A stretch of 64,000 nucleotides of DNA from Cryobacterium psychrophilum (GTDB lineage Bacteria > Actinomycetota > Actinomycetes > Actinomycetales > Microbacteriaceae): positions 2,976,001 through 3,040,000 of the forward strand of contig NZ_SODI01000001.1 of assembly GCF_004365915.1 (NCBI RefSeq). Direction: 5' to 3'. This document shows positions 34,024 to 41,550 of this stretch, in pieces. The position numbers and the translations under genes were made by a program. Each line of letters begins with the position of its first letter. Position 1 is the stretch's first letter. Below the pieces are notes generated by a model. It had not been told where the DNA came from, did not search any database, and saw only the letters and a program-made list of their open reading frames with translations.

Positions 34024-35064
34024 ATGAAACTGGAAACGATACCCGGTGGGCTGAGCATCGCGGTCGTGGCCGCGATCTCGTTCGGCACCTCCGGCGCGCT
34101 GGTCAAACCGATGCTCGAGGCCGGCTGGTCGCCGACGGCGGCGGTCACGGCGCGCGCGTTGACGGCAGGGCTTGTGCTCCTGCCGTTCGCGCTGTTCTCG
34201 CTGCGCGGGCGCTGGGCCGCGCTCTGGCTGGGCCGCTGGCGAGTACTCGGGATGGGCATCGTGGGCGTGGCGTGCACGCAGCTGGCCTATTTTGCTGCGC
34301 TGCAGACGATCCCGGTCTCTACCGCGCTGCTGATCGAATTTCTCGCCCCGCTGATTCTGGTCGGCTTCGTCTGGGTGACCACGAAACGGATGCCGCGGCG
34401 CGCGGTTCTTCTCGGCTCGGCCCTCGCCGTGGCCGGCCTCGTGCTCGTGATCGGTCCCGGCGCGATTCGCGCCGTCGACCCGGTGGGCGTGCTGTTCGCG
34501 TTCGGGGCGGCGATTGCCTGCGCGGTGTTCTTCGTCGTTGCCGCGCGCCCGGCGCGGGGGCTGCCGCCGATCGCGCTCGCGGCGTTCGGACTGCTGGTCG
34601 GTGGCGCAGCGCTCGGACTGCTCGGTGTCACCGGTCTGCTGCCGTTCACCGCATCGTTTGCGGACCTGGCGTTGCTCGGAGCTGAGACGCCCTGGTGGGT
34701 ACCGCTGCTCGCGCTGGCGCTCATCAGCACGGCGATCGCCTACGCCGCGGGCATCACCGCGGCCGGGGTGCTCGGGTCGCGGCTCGCGTCGTTCGTCGGG
34801 CTGCTGGAAGTGATTTTCGCTTCGTTGTTCGCGTGGCTGCTGCTCGGCGAACTGATCACGCCGCTGCAACTGCTCGGCGGGCTGCTCATCCTCGGCGGCA
34901 TTGCAGCCGTGGGCGAGGAGCGCGTTGAGCTGGCCGCCGAGTCCCTGTTGCCGGACGAGCCCGGACAGCATCCTGTGGAACCACATGAGCCAATGAACGA
35001 CGGCCCGGCCGCCGCCTCCGGGGAGGCAACGGCCGCGGCATCCGCTCTGATCGGGCGACCGTAA
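34024..35064 (+). CDS. EamA/DMT family transporter
   Basis: 346 residues, ten predicted TM helices in two EamA repeats (about 10-135 and 148-280): FGTSGALVKPMLEAGWSP, QTIPVSTALLIEFLAPL, and GSRLASFVGLLEVIFASLFAW in the second half. A hydrophilic Glu/Pro/Ala tail of about 60 residues follows. Likely an exporter of metabolites such as amino acids. ATG at 34024 has GAAGGG upstream; an in-frame ATG at 33997 is less well placed. Partner of the divergent CGNR gene. Confidence 0.86.
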   Translation: MKLETIPGGLSIAVVAAISFGTSGALVKPMLEAGWSPTAAVTARALTAGLVLLPFALFSLRGRWAALWLGRWRVLGMGIVGVACTQLAYFAALQTIPVSTALLIEFLAPLILVGFVWVTTKRMPRRAVLLGSALAVAGLVLVIGPGAIRAVDPVGVLFAFGAAIACAVFFVVAARPARGLPPIALAAFGLLVGGAALGLLGVTGLLPFTASFADLALLGAETPWWVPLLALALISTAIAYAAGITAAGVLGSRLASFVGLLEVIFASLFAWLLLGELITPLQLLGGLLILGGIAAVGEERVELAAESLLPDEPGQHPVEPHEPMNDGPAAASGEATAAASALIGRP

Positions 35065-35082
35065 ACGGCGAACGTGTCCGGA

Positions 35083-36099
35083 CTACTGCGCGGGAGCGGC
35101 GGGGGTGGGGCCGGTACCCAGAATGTCGACGACGAACACGAGTGTGTCGGTGCCGCTGATACCCGCCTGGCTGTTGCCGTCGGTGCCGTAGCCGTCGACC
35201 GGCGGGATGACCGCGAGCACCTGCGAGCCGACGGTCTGTCCCACGAGGGCATCGGCGAAGCCCTTCACCACATTGGCGGTGGGCATGGCCGCCGGGCCAT
35301 CGGTCTTCCAGGAGGAATCGAACTCTTTACCGGTCGCCCAGAGCACACCGGTGTACTCGATCTGCGCGGTGTCACCGGCGGCGACGACGGCGCCGTCGCC
35401 CTTCTTGAGCGTGGCGATCGTCAGGTCGCTCGGAGCATCGGTCTTGGGGATGCTGATGGTGGGTTCACCGTTGTCGGCGAGCGTCACGGTCGGCAGGCCG
35501 GCCTGGACAGGCTGATCCACGCCGTTTGCCTTGGCCGGCTGAATGCTGTTGATGTCGATGACGAAGATCATCGAGTCGGTGGTGCCGAGGCCGAGGTCGC
35601 TCCAGCCCTTGTCGCCGAATCCGTCGGAGGGAGGCATAACGGCCACGACGCGGTCGCCGGCCACGGAGCAATTCACGGCCCGCACGAGTCCGGGGACATA
35701 GTTGTCGGCCACGGTCAGGGAGACCGAGGAGGATTCGGCGCCGTAGCCGGTGGAATCGACCTTCTCACTCGTCGCGCCGTTGAAGGCAGAGAACGACACG
35801 TTCACGACCGATCCGGCCTTGGTCTTCTCGGTTCCCGTGCCCTCGATGGCAACGGTGCGCTCGGTGGCGGTGGTCTTGACCGGGGAATCCATCGTCACGG
35901 TCGGTTCGGCCCCGAAGTCGCCGGTCACATCGATGGCGTCGGAAACGCTGCCTGCATCCGTGCACTCGGAGGTCGGAGAAACCGTGCGGTCCGCGTTGGC
36001 GGCATCCGTGCTGTTGGGGGCGCTGCTGCTTCCGCTGCAGGCGGTGAGTGCCGCCGTGAGGCCGAGCGTGGTGACAAGAAGGGCAAGTTTTTTGGACAC
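35083..36099 (-). CDS. Lipoprotein with two FKBP-type peptidyl-prolyl isomerase domains
   Basis: 338 residues. Signal peptide with lipobox LTAC followed by a Ser/Asn-rich linker, then two FKBP-like domains: a divergent one (about 90-195, GSVVNVSFSAFNG ... MIFVIDI) and a more canonical one (about 235-330, GDTAQIEYTGVLWATGKEFD and LVFVVDILG). Predicted to help fold exported proteins at the outer face of the membrane. Starts with GTG at 36097-36099. Lies downstream of the biotin transporter genes on the same strand but separated by about 85 bp. Confidence 0.9.
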   Translation of the reverse strand: MSKKLALLVTTLGLTAALTACSGSSSAPNSTDAANADRTVSPTSECTDAGSVSDAIDVTGDFGAEPTVTMDSPVKTTATERTVAIEGTGTEKTKAGSVVNVSFSAFNGATSEKVDSTGYGAESSSVSLTVADNYVPGLVRAVNCSVAGDRVVAVMPPSDGFGDKGWSDLGLGTTDSMIFVIDINSIQPAKANGVDQPVQAGLPTVTLADNGEPTISIPKTDAPSDLTIATLKKGDGAVVAAGDTAQIEYTGVLWATGKEFDSSWKTDGPAAMPTANVVKGFADALVGQTVGSQVLAVIPPVDGYGTDGNSQAGISGTDTLVFVVDILGTGPTPAAPAQ

Positions 36100-36183
36100 A
36101 GGGCTCTCTCTACGCGAAGGATGTCTGGGTCAACCCTCCCACGCCGCGGCTATGAGCTCGCTGAATGGGGCGGCGCGGCGGCG

Positions 36184-36777
36184 TCAGTCGTCGAGCCCGC
36201 GCGCGGCGAGGGCTTCGCCGAGGGCATCCGCCGCGTAGAGCGACCGCACGACGACGGGCACCGCGAGGGCCAGCAGTGAGCCGCGGGTTCCCCGCGCCTT
36301 CCTGGCCTCCAGCACCTCGCGCACGATGTCGGTGACAAGCGGAATGCAACGGATGGTCAGGGCCACGAGCAGTCCGATGCGCTCGGAATCGATCCAGCGG
36401 GAGAACGGCTTGAGCAGTGCCTCGAAGGCCTCGAGCACGGCGGTGACCGTCGTGGTCATGGTAAACAGGGCGGCGAGGGTCACCGCGAGCAGCAGCCGGC
36501 CAGCCATGAGCGTGGCGACGACCCACCCCGCCAACAGGCCCTGAACGGGCACCGCGATGACCAGGAGCCAGAGGATCGGAGCGATCTGCGCCACCGCGGC
36601 CCTGAGCGGTACGCGAGCGCCCAGCACGAGAATGACCACGAGTACGGCCGCGACGCCCAGCATCCGCAGATCGCTGGTGGCGCCGAGAACCACCACAAAT
36701 ATCGACAGCAGCAGCAGTTTGAGAAGCGTGGGAGCCCGATGCACGAGGGAGGTGCCGGGGCTGTAGAGACCGATCAC
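36184..36777 (-). CDS. bioN: Biotin ECF transporter T component
   Basis: 197 residues, EcfT/BioN/CbiQ-type transmembrane protein with about five helices. The conserved coupling region shows the two Ala-Arg-Gly motifs as LEARKARGTRGSL and ALAARGLDD. Links the ATPase to the BioY substrate-binding subunit. It begins 10 bp after the end of bioM and completes a bioY-bioM-bioN operon on the minus strand. Confidence 0.9.
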   Translation of the reverse strand: MIGLYSPGTSLVHRAPTLLKLLLLSIFVVVLGATSDLRMLGVAAVLVVILVLGARVPLRAAVAQIAPILWLLVIAVPVQGLLAGWVVATLMAGRLLLAVTLAALFTMTTTVTAVLEAFEALLKPFSRWIDSERIGLLVALTIRCIPLVTDIVREVLEARKARGTRGSLLALAVPVVVRSLYAADALGEALAARGLDD

Positions 36778-36787
36778 GGGCGGCGGC

Positions 36788-37468
36788 TCAAGACACCAGC
36801 GCGCGGTAGACCGACAGGGCCTCGTCGGGGCGGGCGTCGGCCACCACGCTGCCCTCTTCGATCACGATCACCCGGTCAAAGTCATCGAGCAGCTCGAGAT
36901 GATGGGTGACCATGATCACCTGCTGGCTGAGCGTGGCCACGAGCTCAGAGATGCGTCGCGCGTTACGCGCGTCGAGCAGGGTGGTGGGCTCGTCGGCCAC
37001 GATGATGTCGGGCTCCGACACGAGCACGGCGGCGAGCGAGAGCAGCTGCTTCTGGCCGCCGGAGAGACGATGTGCGGGATGCTCGGCATGGGCCGACAGA
37101 CCAAAACGTTCGAGGGCGGCAGCGGTGCGCTGGGTGATCTGGTCTGCGCTCAGCCCCCGACGACGCAGGGTGAACGCCACGTCTTCCTGCACGGTGGGCA
37201 TGACAATCTGGTTGTCGGGATTGGTGAACACGAACCCCACCCGGCGGCGCACCTCTTTGCCCCGCTTGGCGACATTCAGTCCGTCGACGGTGACCGTTCC
37301 GCTATCGGGGGTGACGAGTCCGTTGATCATTCGGGCGAGCGTGGATTTGCCGGATCCGTTGGCGCCCACGATGCCGATGCGTGCTTCGGTCAGGCGCAGG
37401 GTCACATCGCGGAGCACGGTTCGGTCTCCGAAGGCGTGCGAAACCGCGTCAAACGTGACGGTGCTCAT
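36788..37468 (-). CDS. bioM: Biotin ECF transporter ATP-binding component
   Basis: 226 residues. Complete ABC ATPase: Walker A GANGSGKSTLAR, Q-loop FTNPDNQIVMPTV (the PDNQ sequence typical of ECF ATPases), signature LSGGQKQLLSLAAVL, Walker B IIVADEPTTLLD, H-loop VTHHLELL. Drives biotin uptake with BioN and BioY. ATG at 37466-37468, only 5 bp after the bioY stop. Confidence 0.93.
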   Translation of the reverse strand: MSTVTFDAVSHAFGDRTVLRDVTLRLTEARIGIVGANGSGKSTLARMINGLVTPDSGTVTVDGLNVAKRGKEVRRRVGFVFTNPDNQIVMPTVQEDVAFTLRRRGLSADQITQRTAAALERFGLSAHAEHPAHRLSGGQKQLLSLAAVLVSEPDIIVADEPTTLLDARNARRISELVATLSQQVIMVTHHLELLDDFDRVIVIEEGSVVADARPDEALSVYRALVS

Positions 37469-37473
37469 GCGTT

Positions 37474-38103
37474 CTACTCGGCGCCGGCCGCGGCCGTGTT
37501 GTCGAGCGCAGCGGGGACGGTGGCGGCGCGGCGCTTCACCGGCAGAGCGATCAGGCCGGGATACGCGCGGTGTACCTGGCGGGCAACGAGAACCGTGATC
37601 ACAACCTTCAATATATCCCCGGGTAGGAATGCGACGTTGTTCGCCGCGGCGACCCAGAGCGGAAGCCCGAGGTTGAGCGCCAGGACGGGGATGCCGAGAA
37701 GGTAGACGGCGACGATTCCGCCGAGGGCCGTGGCGCCGAGTGCCTTCCAGAGCCGGTAGCGGGGGAGTAGCCGACCCGTGAGGTATCCGATGACGACCAC
37801 GCCGAGCAGCCAGCCGTAGAGGTAACCCGCCGACGGGCTGATCGTGAAGGCGGCGAGCCCGCCTCGACCGCCCGATAGCAGGGGCAACCCGGCCAGGGTC
37901 AGCACAAGAAAGAGCAGAACGGCGAAGAAGCCCTTGCGCGCGCCGAGAACCGCGCCGGCGAGCATCACCCCGAGGGTCTGAAATGTGATGGGGACCGCAA
38001 TCGCCCCGATCGACAGGGCTCCGGGCAGGCCGAGGGCCGCGATGAGGGCGGCGAAAATGGCGATCTGGGCGAGATCGCGGGCCGAGAGGATGCGTGTGGA
38101 CAT
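37474..38103 (-). CDS. bioY: Biotin transporter substrate-binding subunit BioY
   Basis: 209 residues, six-helix S component. Typical BioY features: ALGLPGALSIGAIAVPITFQ with TFQTLGVMLAGAVLG, and SPSAGYLYGWLLGVVVIGYL; LPGDILKVVITVLVA near the C-terminus. ATG at 38101-38103 is chosen (MSTRILSARDL); the frame is open further upstream without a site. First gene of bioY-bioM-bioN. No biotin-operon operator was recognised in its upstream region. Confidence 0.92.
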   Translation of the reverse strand: MSTRILSARDLAQIAIFAALIAALGLPGALSIGAIAVPITFQTLGVMLAGAVLGARKGFFAVLLFLVLTLAGLPLLSGGRGGLAAFTISPSAGYLYGWLLGVVVIGYLTGRLLPRYRLWKALGATALGGIVAVYLLGIPVLALNLGLPLWVAAANNVAFLPGDILKVVITVLVARQVHRAYPGLIALPVKRRAATVPAALDNTAAAGAE

Positions 38104-38187
38104 GAATCTCAATCTAGAATCCGAGCACCCCCCGATTCCAGAGAAAACCTCCAAAGAATGGGAACGGAGTTTGTACGCCGTCCGGGG

Positions 38188-39999
38188 TCAGTGCGAGATG
38201 CTGCGAATGGGGGAGCCCTCGCCGGACGCGATGGCGTCGGCGGCCCGCACGAGGGCGAGGTGTGACAGCGCCTGCGGTGTGTTGCCGGCCTGATGCCCGT
38301 TCGTCACGTCATATTCCTCGGAGAGCAGGCCCACGTCGTTGACGAGGCCGACGAGCCGATCCATCAGGGTTAACGCGTCGTCGAGCCGGTTCGACGTGGC
38401 GAACTGTTCCACAAGCCAGAACGAACAGGCGAGGAACTGATTCTCCCCGGGCGGCAGCCCGTCCACCGATATCGAAGCCACGGCCGATGCGCGGTACCGC
38501 ATCAGCAGGCCGTCGCGCATCAGCTCGGACTCGATCAGGGCGACCGTGCCCAGCATGCGCGGATCGGTGGGGGCGCAAAAGCCAACCTGGGCGAGCACGA
38601 GCAGGGAGGCATCCACTTCACTGCCGCCGAAGTACTGCGTGTAGCTGTTGCGGGCCACGTTGAACCCGCGGGCCTCGATGTCGGCTCGCACCTCGTCGCG
38701 CAGCTCGGTCCACTTCGTGAGCGGGCCCGGCAGTCCGAACTCGGTGATGCCGCGCACGGCCCGGTCGAAGGCCGCCCAGACCATGACCCGCGAGTGCGTG
38801 AACTCGCGGGCCGCTCCGCGCATCTCCCAGATGCCCTGGTCGGGGCGCTGCCAGTTGTCTTCGAGAAACTGCATGAGGGCTCGTTGCAGCGGCCAGGAGA
38901 ATGTGGTTTCGCCCACCCCGGCGACGCGGGCGGCATGAAGCGCCACCATCACCTCACCGATCACGTCGGACTGGAACTGGTCGACGGCGCCGTTGCCCAC
39001 GCGCACCGGCCCCGCGCCGCGGTAGCCGGGCAGGCTCGTGAGGTCGCGCTCGGTGAGGTCACGCTCGCCGGAAAGGCCGTACATGATCTGAACGTCATTC
39101 GGGTCGCCCGCGATGGCCCGCAGCAGCCAGGATCGCCAGTCCTCGGCCTCTGCCTCGTAGCCGTGCGACAGCAGCACCTCGAGGGTGAGGGAGGCGTCTC
39201 GCAGCCACACATAGCGGTAGTCCCAGTTGCGCGTGCCGCCGAAGTCCTCGGGAAGCGACGTCGTGGCGGCGGCCACGATGCCGCCGGTGGACTCGTGGGT
39301 GAGGGCCCGCAACACGAGCATCGAGCGCAGCACCTCCTCGCGGTAGGGGCCCTGATCGGTGCAGCGAACCGCCCAGCGCGCCCACCAGTCCGCGGTCGTG
39401 CGGTAGGCGGCATCCACGTCTACGGCGCTCGGCGTGTTGAGCTCAGCCTGATACCACGTCATTTGCACGTCGACCGTGTCGCCGGCCGACACGGTGAAGT
39501 TGGAGGTGTGCCGGTGATCGGCGGCCTTCAGGCGCGGACCGCGAATCACGACGGCATCCGGGCCGGCCACCGCGATGAGACCGTGTGTGTTCTCGTTGGT
39601 CATCTGACGTACCCACGGCATGGTGCCGCCGTACCCGAAGCGGATGCGCAGCTCCTGCGTCATCACGACGCTTCCCGAGAGGCCGCGCACCCGGCGCACG
39701 AGGTCGGCCCGGTTGTCCCCGTGCGGCATGAAGTCGAGAACCTCGACGGATCCGGTGCCGGTGGTCCAGATCGTCGAGAGTATGAACGTGTCACCCAAGT
39801 ACGAGCGGGTGACCGAGGCCTCACGGTCGGCCGGGGCGAGAAGCCAGCGGCCGTTGTTTTCGTCGCCGAGCAGCGCACCGAACATCGACGCAGAATCATA
39901 GCGGGGCAGACAGAGCCAATCGATGCTGCCGTCGCGGCCCACAAGCGCGGCCGTGTGGCAATCGCTGATGAGCGCGTAGTCCTCGATGTCTAGTGCCAT
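38188..39999 (-). CDS. Glycoside hydrolase family 15 protein (glucoamylase/trehalase-like)
   Basis: 603 residues. N-terminal GH15 beta-sandwich start IEDYALISDCHTAALVGRDG and IDWLCLPRYDSASMFG, catalytic (alpha/alpha)6 barrel from about residue 220 with RYVWLRDASLTLEVLLSHGY and GNGAVDQFQSDVIGEVMVAL. No signal peptide, so cytosolic. Actinobacterial members of this type include trehalases acting in trehalose recycling, which would fit the OtsA-OtsB gene further right; glucoamylase-like activity is the alternative. ATG at 39997-39999. Gene stands alone after bioY. Confidence 0.88.
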   Translation of the reverse strand: MALDIEDYALISDCHTAALVGRDGSIDWLCLPRYDSASMFGALLGDENNGRWLLAPADREASVTRSYLGDTFILSTIWTTGTGSVEVLDFMPHGDNRADLVRRVRGLSGSVVMTQELRIRFGYGGTMPWVRQMTNENTHGLIAVAGPDAVVIRGPRLKAADHRHTSNFTVSAGDTVDVQMTWYQAELNTPSAVDVDAAYRTTADWWARWAVRCTDQGPYREEVLRSMLVLRALTHESTGGIVAAATTSLPEDFGGTRNWDYRYVWLRDASLTLEVLLSHGYEAEAEDWRSWLLRAIAGDPNDVQIMYGLSGERDLTERDLTSLPGYRGAGPVRVGNGAVDQFQSDVIGEVMVALHAARVAGVGETTFSWPLQRALMQFLEDNWQRPDQGIWEMRGAAREFTHSRVMVWAAFDRAVRGITEFGLPGPLTKWTELRDEVRADIEARGFNVARNSYTQYFGGSEVDASLLVLAQVGFCAPTDPRMLGTVALIESELMRDGLLMRYRASAVASISVDGLPPGENQFLACSFWLVEQFATSNRLDDALTLMDRLVGLVNDVGLLSEEYDVTNGHQAGNTPQALSHLALVRAADAIASGEGSPIRSISH

Positions 40000-40054
40000 C
40001 AGGCCATGCTGCCATCAGGCATTGATGTCAGCGCGGTATTCATTGCCTACACCG

Positions 40055-40555
40055 TTAGGCGACGAGGCGCGCCGACTCCGAAGTGGATGGTGCGGTGGAC
40101 GGCAGCTGCACCGGCCCGGTGACCGTGGCGCGGGCGGGCTCGGCCCACACGGAGATCGGCGCGGGTGTCCAGGACAGGGCCGTGGGCTCAATCACGGCTT
40201 CGTCACCGATGACGGCGGCCCGCGCCTTCGCCAGGCGTCCCGTCTTCGCGGGGACGACAACGGCAGGAACGATGCTGGGGGCGGAGGAGCCGGCGAGCCT
40301 GGCGGTCTCCACCCGCAGGGCGGTGGACAGGGCGGTGGCGATCTCCGCGGCCTTGAGCCCGTGGAAGAAGACGTCGGTATCGTCCGCGCTGCGAGGGACC
40401 AGGGTCCACAGCCCGTTCACGCCCACGAGTTCAGCAACTTTGTCGTGCAGAAGCTCGAGAATCTGCTCGTCGCTCAGTATCGGCGTGGGTACCGGGGTGG
40501 GTGCCGGTGCCGACACTGCCAGTGCGGCTGCGACACGACGTCGACGACCAAACAT
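40055..40555 (-). CDS. Hypothetical protein
   Basis: 166 residues. Begins MFGRRRRVAAALAVSAPAP, a Pro/Thr-rich linker, then a compact region (DEQILELLHDKVAELVG, WTLVPRSADDTDVFFHGLKA) and an Ala/Pro-rich tail. No known family is recognised. A strong GAAAGGGG site before the ATG and typical codon use support a real gene. Confidence 0.7.
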   Translation of the reverse strand: MFGRRRRVAAALAVSAPAPTPVPTPILSDEQILELLHDKVAELVGVNGLWTLVPRSADDTDVFFHGLKAAEIATALSTALRVETARLAGSSAPSIVPAVVVPAKTGRLAKARAAVIGDEAVIEPTALSWTPAPISVWAEPARATVTGPVQLPSTAPSTSESARLVA

Positions 40556-40644
40556 TCGGGGCCCCTTTCAGGCGAAAAACTGCTCGTCTCCAGTCTCGAT
40601 GACGAGCCACCCCAGACCGGCCTGACACGCCGGGACTCCGCTGG

Positions 40645-40833
40645 TTACTTCTCGATTTGGCGCTTATTCGCGTCTTCGATCACGTTTCCGATGGTCACCG
40701 CGGCACTGAGTGCCCAGCCGAGCCACAACATGATGAGCCGCCAGTCGCGGGGTCCATTTCGGGTCGCCTGCACGGTGTGCCACCCTCCAGCGACAACGCC
40801 GATCATTGCACTGTTGAAAATGAATTTTCGCAT
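40645..40833 (-). CDS. Small membrane protein, hypothetical
   Basis: 62 residues with one or two hydrophobic stretches (FNSAMIGVVAGGWHTVQA and LIMLWLGWALSAAVTIGNVI). The ATG at 40831-40833 has GGAGG 5 nt upstream; a TTG directly before it is in frame too. No family recognised. Lies between the hypothetical protein and the TetR operator region. Confidence 0.6.
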   Translation of the reverse strand: MRKFIFNSAMIGVVAGGWHTVQATRNGPRDWRLIMLWLGWALSAAVTIGNVIEDANKRQIEK

Positions 40834-40883
40834 CAAGACCTCCGCGGCCCAGAGTACCGGTCAGACGCTCCAGCCTGCGAATC

Positions 40884-40916
40884 TGACCGATCGTGCAGAG
40901 TTTGACCGATCGGTCA
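40884..40916. promoter_or_regulatory. TetR operator: perfect palindrome plus half-site repeat
   Basis: TGACCGATCGGTCA at 40903-40916 is a perfect 14-bp palindrome and TGACCGATCG occurs again at 40884-40893. The palindrome ends 14 bp before the GTG start of the TetR gene, so a bound repressor would block its own operon. Confidence 0.75.
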
Positions 40917-40930
40917 GGTAGTGTGCTGTC

Positions 40931-41548
40931 GTGACCCCCGACTTCCCACTCCCACCGGCCGCCAGCATCCGTCCCCGAACCGGTGACGAACTGCGCAGCA
41001 TCGCCCTCGAACTCTTCGCGTCGGCCGGATTCGCCGCAACATCGTTGCAGCACATCGCCGACGCCGCGGGCTACTCCAAATCGAGCGTGCTGTACCACTT
41101 CGCGTCCAAGGAAGCGCTTCTCGCCGAGCTGCTCACCCCGGCCGTCGACAGGCTGACCGAAATTCTCGAACGCTACCTCGACGCGGGCCAGACGGAGTCC
41201 TCCCGGAGCGATTTCATCGACGATTTCATCGATTTCCTGCTGCAGTTCCGGCTCGAGTTGCACACCTTCATCAACCAGGGCCAGTCCCTCGGCGGCATCC
41301 CGGTCGTCGACCGGGCACGGGACGTCATCGTGCGCCTCTCCGACACGCTGTGCAGCACCGACGCGAGCGTCGAAGATCGCCTGCGCTTCGCCATCGCCCT
41401 CGGCGGCGCCGCCTACTCGCTCGTGGCCGGGATGACTTTCCTCGGCAAGGACATCGCCCCGATTGACGAGCTGCGGCCCGCCCTGCGCACCGTGATCATC
41501 GAACTCCTCGTCCCCGTCGCCCTGCACAACCCCACCGGAAAGCAGTAA
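40931..41548 (+). CDS. TetR/AcrR family transcriptional repressor
   Basis: 205 residues. N-terminal HTH domain (ELFASAGFAATSLQHIADAA, SKSSVLYHFASKEALLAEL) with the usual TetR helix-turn-helix; the variable ligand-binding domain follows and includes FIDFLLQFRLELHTFINQG. Starts with GTG at 40931 immediately after a palindromic operator. Stop at 41546-41548 is 2 nt before the MMPL transporter start, so it is the first gene of an efflux operon that it most likely represses. Confidence 0.92.
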   Translation: MTPDFPLPPAASIRPRTGDELRSIALELFASAGFAATSLQHIADAAGYSKSSVLYHFASKEALLAELLTPAVDRLTEILERYLDAGQTESSRSDFIDDFIDFLLQFRLELHTFINQGQSLGGIPVVDRARDVIVRLSDTLCSTDASVEDRLRFAIALGGAAYSLVAGMTFLGKDIAPIDELRPALRTVIIELLVPVALHNPTGKQ

Positions 41549-41550
41549 CC

